A DNA stretch of 64,000 nt, from the NCBI RefSeq assembly GCF_950023065.1, contig NC_088678.1:57938460-58002459 (forward strand). The letters are read 5' to 3'. This DNA comes from Planococcus citri. Lineage: Eukaryota; Arthropoda; Insecta; Hemiptera; Pseudococcidae. This document shows, in pieces, positions 27,301 through 39,300 of the stretch. The translations under genes were made by a program, and so were the position numbers. Under the pieces are notes generated by a model that was not told where the DNA came from, did not search any database, and worked only from the letters and a program-made list of their open reading frames with translations. Positions within the stretch are counted from its first letter, which is position 1, and every line of letters starts with the position of its first letter.

Positions 27301-30300
27301 CGATTGAGTGCAGAAAGGGTCTAAGTCCCATTTGTTTAGGCAGCAACAGCACCGGCGCACGTGAATATTTTTTTTTGGAAACTGCGCTAAAAGTTGTGTC
27401 TTGGGGTCCTCTTTCAATGACCTTAAGCATGTTTACTAAAATTTTTTGATTTTTGAATGAATCAGTTTTTTGTTATTCCTGAAAAACGCAAAAATGGACT
27501 TATCCCCTTTCCGTACTGACCGATTCATTTGCTCTATTTGTAGAAAATTAATTACCAACAGGATATTTTAACCATTTTCGAAAATTGGGTTCTGAATTTC
27601 TGGGTGACATGCTCCTTCAGTAGATCAAATTTCAACTCAATCGGAGTAAACGAGTTGCAAAGGTTCTCGTGTTCGCTGGATGTACTATGTGAGATGGTGA
27701 GCAGCAATTTCAACTTTACCTAGAGACATAAAAATGCTAGATCGCTCCTGACAATAGGTAGGTATAGCAAAGTATGTTCTTACAAAAATTATTCAGAATG
27801 AAATTTCCTTTCAAGCATAATTTTTGCTCTAAAACTGTTGAAAAATTCCAGTGTAGCTGTTGGTTGAGGAGAAGGCAGGATAGAATCAGAATCGCACAAG
27901 GTGAGTTATTTCCTAAATTTTTGTTCACTTGAAAAAAATGTGTCCTTTCAAAATACTTCCGTGTTGAAACATTTCAACTATGATCCACCTGTACTCCTAA
28001 AGAACATTCCTAAAATTTGAATGAATTTTTTCTACTGATATTTTTCAATTTTGAGGGTCAAGCGTCGTCACAAAGCAAATTTTTGTGAATTTTCCAAAAG
28101 TTGACTTTTTATTGGGGCTGGAGGAGAGAAGACAAGAGGAACAACGAGATCAACCCCCCACCCCATTTAAATCGCCCAAAAACGACCAATATAACACACG
28201 AGAAAAAAAATCAGAAGACTCATTTTCTTTTTCATTCATTCAAAATATTGTATTTTAAAAATTTCCATTCTAAAAAACTACCAACTAGGAAATATTTTGG
28301 AAAAGTTACAAGTTTATGACGAAGTATCTGGTATCCCGATTCATCCACAAAACGTTAAAATTTTTCAATATACGCAAACTCCACGCATGAATAAATTTCG
28401 GTCTACGTATATGTACATATCTCAGGCAGTTAACCGTTTGAAATATATTTCCGTAAAATTATATGTATAGTAAAATTCTCGAGCCAAGTTTAAAATTTTA
28501 CCACAAATAACTAGACACAAACGGATAACACATGTAAACGACCATTCCGAGTAAATTTCGTTATCAGGCTCACTCGTTCGTAAAGAACACAACTCTTACG
28601 ACATTCGGAAAAAAAAGGAGAAAAATAATCGAATTGAAGCAGACTTTACCCACAGGGTGGTAAGTAAAGTATACATCTTTCAGAAAGCTGACTCTTTCGA
28701 AACCATTCCTTCGAAAAATAATCCAATCGCTGTGAGAAAAAATAATAATATTTTATATCCATCTATCGATGCTTCAAACTCCAGATACCTACGTTAACGC
28801 CAACAACGGTAGTATAAGTATACCCCATCAGTCCCCACATCGTCGTATCGGCAAACCAAAATGGTGAAAAAAATATCGCATTTACGACAAAAAAGGACAC
28901 GGGGATAGTACATGAAAAAAAAAGGCAGAGTGAGATAGAAAGAGAGAAACAAACAAAACCTTTACTTTTTACACACACCCCCAGCAATGACGTTGCGCGT
29001 AGCGCGTACCAACTTCGGCGCACCATCGTCCTCGTCACCACACCGCGTGAAAACCCGGAAAATTTCGATCGTCTTGTAAAATTAACCGCTCTTCCGAATG
29101 TATAAAATTACACCGAGATTTAAATTCCGCGTTTGCAACTCGTAAATAACCCATTGGGGACGCTAATCAGCGCATTTCGTTACATTCGAACGTCCACAAT
29201 ACAAATTCGATCGCGGCCGAGAACATTAAAAGGCCTGCTGCTTAACCTTAACCTCGTGCATTTTCCAAGTACATTATTACCCCCCTCCTGACACCCCAAC
29301 CCAACCTTGGATTGGTACGCGTACTCCGCGCGCCAATGGTGGAAATCACCTGCGTTTGGAAAATTTCGTCGCATTCTTTCAATTTTCTGCACCGTTTTTC
29401 AATTGGGATTTTCCTCACGAGTATTTCGATAGAATGTGCAGAATAATGCGTGTGAAGACCTAATTTTCCTATTTTCACTGGTTTTTCATCACAAAAAATC
29501 CATTTCCAGGAAAAACAGAGGATTCTACCGAAAAATTGGGAGAATGAGAGGAGGGTCACCGGGTATTTGAAACTCGCGAAATTTATGTGGTTTTTACAAC
29601 ATGCCCTCCCCTGTTCCCGTTCAACTAACTTGAACTCTTCTACACAAAGAAATCTAGATGAGTTTTATATTTTACATTATATTTTATTGCAATAAAAAGG
29701 ACGCAGAAAAAGCGAAGACGCAATGCTGCGTATTTCAAGAAACTGAATTTTATTATTCTCGAGATAGTTTCATCATTTCTCATTGACAAATCTCCTTTCA
29801 TAACGACGTACCACGTGCAATTTTAAAACGAAAGTACCCTTTCATACAATTCGATTAGACAAATTAATAAACTTATAACATAATAAATTAGGTACGCTAA
29901 CAAAAAAAAAAAAATGGTAGATCACGTATTTAGATACAGGGCCAAAAAAATCAACTCTATCCAGATGGCTCTATACCAGTTGCGCTTTTCCCCCTATTTT
30001 TTCGATTTTTTTTTGGTCAGTTGCGCTTTTCAGTAGAAGCAATAATTTTTACCCACTTGCGCTTTTCGGTTGTTTAAAATTCCGAATGTGTTCCCAAAAT
30101 TGAAAGAATTGAAAGATACAAACTGATGAACGAACGAACGAATTATTTTTGTTACATACCTAACATACCTAATCCATCTGATCTCACCAAGGGGAGCATT
30201 TTTTTTTTATTATACTCTCGTAGGTACCGTCTACCTACATACACAGTAATGGGGTAATACATATAACAGAATCTAACTACCCGCAATTTTTGCAATTTTT

Positions 30301-33300
30301 TTTAAAAATGTAAAATTGCCAGAAATGTGGTGAGGGAACAGAATTTTTGCGGTTCCCTCAATTTTGAGGAAAATACTCAGGTAGTTAGATACTGTGATGC
30401 TAACCATTGGTACGCGTCACAATATCTAACTACCTTACTTTTTTTGCTTTAAATCGCGGGAGGATGTGTACGGTGATTCTCCTTAATGACGAGGAACATT
30501 CTCGTGATGTTACGAATGTCAAAACAACGAGTGGAGGCTTTTTACATACCTATTATAATTTTGGGGAATATTCGAGCAGAGTGACAACACTGGATTTGAA
30601 GCAATTTATTGCATTTCTTACGTGTTTTTTGATGTAAACTAGTAGAAAATGAGGAACAGAGACGAATATAATGTGAATAGCTGCTACCTGTGACCAATCA
30701 AAGAAAAAATTGAGGTAGTTACATACTGTTCTATGCACCATGAGTATCTATCATAATATCTAACTACCTTGATTCATACGTGAATATTCAATATATGTAC
30801 TGAAAAAATGAATCTAATTACGCTGTATTTCAGCATTACGTGATTAATTATACTTTTATTCATTTTTTTTTTTGAAGAAATACTGAGTAAAACTATGAAT
30901 TGATGTCAAGTTCACGTTTGCTCGTGAGAATTTCGAGGGGTATCGGTCACGGGGAGGCTGCGGAGGCGCTGAGACCATCTCCTTACATCCACACGGAGAG
31001 GACTGACACATATGAACTCTGTTCATAACCAAAAATATCAGAAATTTCGAATAATGAGGCTAAAATTTGAGAAAAGCGACCTTAAAGAGGTGCGGCGCGC
31101 GCCCCCAGCCTTCCCGTGCCCGGCGCCCCCCGTATTTCCCCCTCGCTTCGCTCGGGGGAATTACGGGGGGCGCCGGGCACGGGAAGGCTGGGGGCGCGCC
31201 GGTGGACCGGTGCTATCTCCTTACATCTAATGAACTCTGTTCAAGTATTCATGACCAAAAAAAATTCAGGAATTTGAGACAATGTGAAAGCGCGGCGCGC
31301 GCCCGCAGCCCCCCCGCGACCGACGCCCCCCGAAATTCCCCCTCGCTTCGCTCGGGGGAATTTCGTGGGGCGCCGGTCGCGGGGGGGCTGCGGGCGCGCC
31401 GGGACCATCGCCTTGCATCTGCACCATCCCTACACAGTACACACACATATGTATTAGGCTTTGTTTATAGCAAAAAATGAGGTAGTTAGATTCTATGATG
31501 GTCACCCCATGGCATTTGGAACAGTATCTAACTACTTCAAGTTTGCTTTTAAAAAGCATTGGTAACTGCAGCTATAGAATGTTATACTTTGTATTTTATG
31601 GCATATTCTTGCTCCTTGCTCAAGAAAACAAAAAAAAAAAGGAATAAAACATGAATTCATGCAACACATTACCTACAGATTTTTTTCATTATTTTTCAAA
31701 AAAAAAGCCTCGTTCCGTTGTTTTGGCATTCGTAACATCACGAGAATGTTCCTCTTCCGCACAGTAATCCAATATCGACGCCATAAAAGAACGACTTTGC
31801 ACAAACATACTCGTACTATCAAAATTTCCAAACTTTGAGAACCCCTGAAATTGGTTTTTAAGAAGCGCAAGTGGTATTTAAAGAAGCAGGCTTGGAAAAG
31901 CGCAACTGGTCAAAATAAATTGAAGGAAAAGCGCAAGTGGAAATCACCGATCCAGATAAAAAACTTTCTCGCCTCGCACCCCAAACAATTTACTAAATGG
32001 ATTGGCTTTTTCAGCAATCTAATAATCTCGCTGCGTAAATTTTAACGCAATTTCGAGGGTACAAAAAACTTCTTGCATTATTTTGTCGATTACGAAACCA
32101 TCTAGCACTGGTAGAGTATGCGTTTTTATTATTGTTGTTCTTCTTCTTCTTTTTGACGGTACACGTCGACGTCGTCGTCTTCATCGTACATACATAAACA
32201 GACTTCGCTTTTTAATTCTTTTTTGGCAAGCGTCTCGTTTGTTTTTTCATCATCCCGTAGCAATCGAGAGCAGCGCGAATAACGCGCAGCGCTAAAATCG
32301 CGCTTTTTTAGAATTAAATTTTCCATTGTGCTAAATACCAGCACCTTGAACTGTTCAAAGATTTAGCTTTTTTCCTCCTTTGTTCGCCGCGTCTCTTTGT
32401 TTTTTCATTGTCAAATTGTCAGAGGTAGTTTTCACGAGTATTTTTCCCGTTTAATTTTCCACTCGCGTCCATCGCTCTACCCTTCTCTCGATTCTTTTTT
32501 TTCACCACGCATGGTATCATAATTCGAGAAAATGTTTACTATATTTATCTTCTCGATTCATATACCTATCTAGAGAGTGAAAAAAAGAAATAAATGAAGA
32601 ATGAAACGATTTGGCGGTGACATTTTCAGCCTACCGGAAGAATCGGGTAAACAGAAATATTCCGTAGGGTTTTACACTCTCATATTTGGTTAATAGAAGG
32701 AAAAAAACGACAATGAAAATTCCACTTCGAAGCGTAAACATTGATTAATTTTTAGGTTTCTTCTTTGCGCAGAAAAGCCGAACTGAAGATACGTTCGAAA
32801 ACTCTAATCTGATCGATAAAATATCGAATATCGAATAAAAGTTAAATTTTGAGAAAAAGTTCATCAGAATTATTTCACAGGGTAGGTCACAAAAACATCA
32901 ATTACTAGTAATTTTTTTAAAGGGTAGACAAGCTTTTTCAGGTCCATTCTAACCACCTCAACGTGCATTAAGGCTTATGTATAAGGGCCAAAAAAAGTTC
33001 AATAGTAATTTTTAATTTTCTACCAAAATTTGAAAAACATGACCAAATTTATGCTCAAAATTCTCCAAGACTGCTCAAAAAAGTGTTGATGGAAATTTGA
33101 GATTTTCTGTTGAAATTTTGATCCATTTTCATTTGACACATTTTTCGAAAATATCGAAAATGTTGAGAAAAATTTTATAAAATGTCAAAAAAAATTCTTG
33201 ACGAAGCATTTGAATTTCTTGGGAAATTTTAATCTATTTTAATACATCCCACCAGATTTTTAAAAAAATTCAAAAAATCATTAACCAATTTTGGGCTTAA

Positions 33301-36300
33301 AATTCTTTAAAAAATGCTCAAAAAACATTCTCGTTATGAGCTTATTTTACATACATAGATCCGACACTTTTTAAAAATTCTCAAAAACATTTGATATTTT
33401 TGATTTTCTTCTCAACTTATCTCGATAAGTCGGGTACTTACTTACTCAATTAAAATTTGAGTTTCTCGAAAAAAGGTCACAATTTGCTTCAATTTCAATC
33501 TATGTATGTACATGTACATTGTACATATTAGAACGAAAAACTTTGCCACGATCAATAACCATTAACCACCCCTCTGTAAGTAGGGATTGCAGATCGAAAG
33601 CCTAAACTTGAAGCAAAAAACCACCCCCTTTCCAAAAAAGATTGATTTTGGACAAAACCTGAAACGGAAACTTCTACACACATTAATTAGAAAAATCTTC
33701 AACTGAAACCTAAAACTGAACTGAAAAGGTATCGGTTTTTTAAGAAGGATTTTTTCCAAAAAAACAACAAATATTAGATATTGAATTTTGTACCAAATAT
33801 TGATATAAAAACACTCAAGGAAGCATTAAAAATCACTAATTATCACCAAAAAGTGATGAAAATATCATCTAAAAATTCAACAGAATTGGGGAAGAATTGC
33901 CTAAAAATCTAATCCAGGTCAGTGAAAATTACTGTAAAAAAACTGCATGAAACACTGCTAAAATGGCTCAAAAACATGAATAAAGGCATCAAATTACTGT
34001 GAATTATCAAAAAGAGATGAAATTTCAGTAAAATTTGACAAAATTAGCATCAAACACCGTTGAAACCTCTCCAACTCACAAAAAAAAGCATTAAAAACAT
34101 TTCAAAGAACCAAAAAATGACGACACTTCAGTAAAGTTTACCCGAAGTGTACGATAAAGTGATGAAAAAACGCGGTGAAATAATGTAAGAACACTCCAAA
34201 AAGGATTAAAATCTCGAAAAATTACTAAAAACTACTAAAAAGTTGGAAAAAATTTGAAAAAATGTTGGAAAAAGTATTTTAAAAATGTGAAAATCATGTG
34301 AAAACACTGGAAAAAAATATTGAAAATCACTGAAAATTGACAAAAGCTCATAAACTTGGAACAAAATTTGACAAAAGTACACAAAAAATTGTTAAAAATT
34401 TGGAAACACGTTGAAATGACTTGAAATTGTGAAAAAATCATTGAAAACTGTAGCTCTGTAAGTATTCATGGCTGTTGACTGAATTGAAAGAAAACAAAAG
34501 ACAAAAACTCAAAATGGAAAACCTAAAACTCAAACTCAAATGAAAAAGTATAGACACAACGAAACTCAAATTGGAAACTACGTTTCTGTGAATTCAACTG
34601 ACCTGAAACCCAAACCTGCCATCCATGTGACTATGGCTATCTTTACAGAAAAAACAACGAAATTTCCTTCAGATGATTCGAAATTCGAATTAACCACTTG
34701 TGCTCCATCGAAGTAAATTCGATGTTCCTGGGAAGGGGGGGGGGGGCTTCTATCATCCCATAAACCAAATCTTACGCGTAGATTTTCGCAATATAAAAAA
34801 ATAAAGCATTTTCGAATATCCATCCCATACATTGTTTTATATGGCAAGAATTTGCAACAGGATGGAAAAAATTGCTCAAAGGTGACTTTTCAACGGTTTC
34901 AAGTTTTACCACTAGAGCAAAAATACGTGATATGTCTATCGTAGTAAAATTATATACATTTATGTAGTATAATCATCGAAATAATAATGTAAAAAGAAAC
35001 ATAATACGATAGAAAATTTTTCACTAAAGCGTGTTCAACTTCAACTGTTCAGTGTTCATTCTACATGTATGTATGTACGTATAATACGACGGTGTATTAA
35101 TTTTGTAGGCGTGTAAAACGTTAGTGGAAGCGGTGTAGTTATTATTGTTGTTTTTTAATGTAAGTACGTATCATGTATTGTGACCAGTGTTAACGTCCAC
35201 ATAGTAAATATGTATATGTATAAGCTTTATAGTACATACTACATGGAGTACATTATGTGTGTGTATGGTTTGATGAACTGTTTCTTTATACCTATACTGG
35301 AGTAAATACACTCTTTTAGTCGTGTATTTCTAACACCCAGATACGAGAGTTCATTTCGTACATACGTAAAACGCGAAGGAAGCGTTTTATTGGCAGTAAT
35401 TAAGTTGGCGTTTTACTGGAAACAAGATGTTTTGCGTATCGATCTAACGTAAGAAAATGTACACTATTTTCCAAGAGCGCAATATCGCAAGCAGCTCTAA
35501 AAGAGTACTCGACATAAACCTAATAGTTGTGGTAATAGGAAAACAATAGCGAAACTGTGCGTACGAGTATAATACCAGCCAAGTACCTATATTCACCTAC
35601 TACCTACGTACGTATAAATTGCGAATTTGTACAGTCGATTTGTCGACGTACAAAGAAGGAAAGAGCGAGAGAGAGAGAGAGAAAGAGTGAATGGTATTAT
35701 AGCTGCGGACGAGTTCAAGGAAAATGTTCGCTAAAACGTACGTATTTTGATACCCCCTAATTCCGCTTGCGTAGCATTTCAGGGCAATGTTAATTTGCGT
35801 GTGCCATGGCATTATGATTTTGTTTCTCTATAAACTAGTTTGTAGTTTGTTGTACGTTGAATACATAAAAGAATTGGAATAATATTATATTCGATGGATA
35901 CGATCATGTAATAATAAATAAGTTATATGATTTGGGTTTTAAGGTTAGTTTTTTCCCTTTTCTTGTGGCATTTGCAGTAGTTGTTGTTCTACGTTGTAAA
36001 AGCATTTTCTGTCGGCAGGAGTTGAAAAATTGATAACGATTAGGGAAAGCGCACAGGTGAATAAAGTAATTGGGTTAATTGAGTGTACCAAAATGATGTA
36101 TATTAAGGTGATACTTAATTACTTGGCTACCTATATACAAAAAATGTTATCTAAAAAATCGCTCCTTCGACATCAGCATTGATTAACGCGAATATACTAC
36201 GGTTGTTTTATCATTATCTTATTATTGGCATGGTGACGCGATTCAATGAAATCGATTGAAATTGAACTGGAACTTGGAAGAGATAAGAGTTAAAGAGTAC

Positions 36301-39300
36301 CCAGACTGCAGATTTCATGAAGATGCGGTAATAACACACAAAATGTCCGCTTTGTATGTAGCAAGGTGTCTACAGGAATTTGTTGTCCGAAAATCACTAC
36401 TTTTTCACTACCTTTCAAAATACATATTTTTACCCCCCCCACGAATTTTTTCTTTTTGGTTTGGAGTTGAAATTGATTCAATGATTATAAAACCATCGCT
36501 ACATTATTCAAGTTGTTACAATTTCTCATATGTACGTATTAAAAATACAAAAATGAACGATCTCGAAAAAAATGAACAAATTAAAAATAAAACAATTTAA
36601 ATATGTACCTACAATGACAAAATTTTTTTGACAACCTCCTTACGAAGTGTGTAATAATCTAGTAATTAAAAACACCCAAAACAAAAAACAAAAAATTTGA
36701 TTAAAAAAGTGAGGCTTGAGGGCATTTTTAGAAAAAAAAAACTTTTTTGTTTAGTAATTTTGGTAAGAAAGCAGAACGTTTAGAAATTTTGACCCACAAA
36801 ACAAACATTTTTTTGTATACCTATTTTAACAAAAAAGTAAGTAAGTAGACGTTTTTGGCAATTTCTTCAAAAAAAAAAAAAACAAGACATTCTCGTCCAT
36901 TTTGGCAGACCGGCTTTTCAGAGGAAGGAAGAGGGGGAGGAGTAGGCGATTTTTTGAAAAGTTTTTCATTCGTGAAATTCATCATTCGGGGAAAATTGCA
37001 ATTCGAGATTGTTTCATCCGGGGAAATTTTCAAGAACCTAAGTTGACTAGAAATGGTTTGAAGCCGTTTTGAAGCCTCCAGAAATTTTTTTGGAAATTCC
37101 AGTTTTCCTCAAAATTTGATTGAGAAATGTTCAAATGAACTTTTGCACCTAATTTTTCAAGGGTTTTCCACAATTTTCATTTTTTACTAATTTTTAAGTA
37201 AAATTGATAAAAACCACTACTTTTACTACTTTCACTACCTGCAGGCAGTAGGCACCCTGTGTATGTCAATCTGGAAAAATTTTGATATTTTTTTTATAGC
37301 AGCTCAAACTTATTCTCAAAAATTCGCCAAAAATCGAAAAATGCACTTTAGCAACTGCAATTCTGGTTGATGAGGTATTTTTTCTGCAAGACTATTTTGT
37401 AAAAATTAGTCAACGGAGGGAGGCGGGTGGGTGGGGGTTTGGACCCTCAAAAAAAGTCCAATCGAAAAACGTAGGTCTTATTTATGTTCAGGGTCTCAAA
37501 AACTGAAAAACATTTGAATCGATATATCACATTTTCCCAATTGTTTTTTCGACATTTTCACCCAAATTTGAAGGGGAAGGGATATTTTGATCTTTTGTAC
37601 CCGCAAAGAATGAATTTTTTAGAAAACAAAACAAAATTGATTACAACCAAATTAGGAGATTTTTTTCGCTTTAATAACTACTTACTCTGCTTTAAATGTT
37701 TATGGTCTTGAAAACATTGTCATAAAAAATTAATGGTTTTTTAAATCGGTTTCCTAATTTTTTTTGTAAGTTACGAAGTATCATACATTAGGGTAACAAA
37801 TTGAAAGTTCAAATTTCAATTTCATAGAAAGGCAAACTTTTCGAAAACTGAACTTTCCAAGGGTTCAAAAAAATCCTCCTCCGCCCCTCCTTCTCCTCCC
37901 ATCATGTTCTAAAAAAATCTCCGCAAACCAATTCGGGCTCAATTTACTGCAAAACTTGAATAAAATCACCCTCAATAATCCAGTTTCAAGCTTCCGTTAC
38001 GTAACTGATGCATCACATCACCCATGGTCCATCATGGCCCATACTCGCGGGTATGATTTTACGCTCGGACACGTTTGTGGCAGCTCAGCAGGGCGTGAAT
38101 TTTGCTCTTCTGCATATTTTTTTTCAGTTTCAACATCGTCGGACGAAAACGGCGACGATGCAAGGCGACAGACGCAGCCTGGTGTTCCATTACGCGCTGT
38201 CGGTCGTCTATTAATTGAAAAATCACCAACATCTTGACACGACGATGAGGGGAGCGAGTGAATCGTGACGTCTTGGTCGAATGACGATGCGCTTTTTGGT
38301 CTAATTTGCTGCGTATACATTGCACACAGTAATGTTACGGTACACTACAATTCCATCAGTTCAGCTGCTGCTTTTCCTCATACGTGGGTATAGGTATGGT
38401 ACTGTGATATCATGTACTATGTACTTTTTTGTTTACTTTTTTATAAACATATATACTGATAATATTTAATGTCGAAATGAAGCACATTACATTGTGGAGA
38501 TCTCGAACATTATAGCCTACAATAATGCTTTATAGTATATCCATAAAAATGTATCTACTGAAGCAAGTGCAGATGCACTAACACTTCATTATAATATGTT
38601 CGAGCAGCCTACTATAGGTATCAATAATTTAATTAACGTAAGTAATATTCCTTTCTTTCAACACATCTGCGATAATCTACGCGAGTAACCGTTATCGTAT
38701 CACAAAATTCGCCAAATTACTACGTTTACGAGTTACGACCCCAGTAGGTCTGCAGGTAAGGTTAGGCGCACGTACTATACGTAGTAAGGTTTTGGTACAT
38801 CGTCGTATACGATTAATCCAAACCTGAACTGGTTTTTTACAAATATTTTTTCTCTCCAGAACTCCGCCGTGTCTTGCTCAACGTAAACGCACATACACAC
38901 TACATAACGTCGCCCCGAAGTTCTAATCAGGAAATAATTTAAAACCAGTTTACTATACCTACATAAGTATATGAAACGCGGCGCTCGATGACGACGGCGA
39001 TGGTTGCTGCTGCCGCTACAGTAGCGTCGCAGCAACAGCGACAGCAGCTGCCAGAGCCGTTCAATTTGTCGCCATATAACAAGTTTTATTTGTAATTCGT
39101 CAACCTTTTACTGATTTGATCTTGAAATGAAAAAAAGGTGTCAAGTCGATACCTACTCAAGTACTCAGTCATTATATTGTATTTTGCACAAATCGCATGT
39201 GCCAGAAAAATGCCAAAATTACGGCGTGTTGGGGAGGAAAATGTCAAATGAGATGATAAAATGAAATTATGTACTAAAATTTACGACAAACAACTATGGG

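Larger units (their letters stand above)
29967..31949. mobile_element. 1,983-bp composite palindromic element, 8-bp target duplication
   Basis: The element is flanked by exact ATCCAGAT repeats (29959-29966 and 31950-31957). The left end carries TTGCGCTTTTC at 29980, 30021 and 30057. The right end carries the complement at 31926, 31895 and, degenerate, 31861. These sit 13 bp, then about 45-90 bp, from each terminus. The interior has alternating GGTAGTTAGAT/ATCTAACTACC motifs, a 39-bp inverted match (30491-30529 with 31716-31754) and two GC-rich hairpins. No transposase frame exists. An 8-bp duplication fits hAT, P or Merlin-like transposition, but the terminal sequence does not decide between them. 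Confidence 0.7.

Noticed and set aside
30379..30435. microRNA gene
   Set aside because: The stem is plausible, but the same ends recur in neighbouring units of a transposon-like element and nothing indicates expression.
30921..31399. CRISPR-like array (repeats with 200-bp spacing)
   Set aside because: Repeats are long hairpins, the spacers are themselves repeated, and the host is an animal genome.
31012..31559. Overlapping A/P/R/G-rich open frames on both strands
   Set aside because: They are translations of the two GC hairpins. Mirror-image peptides appear on both strands, as expected from palindromes.
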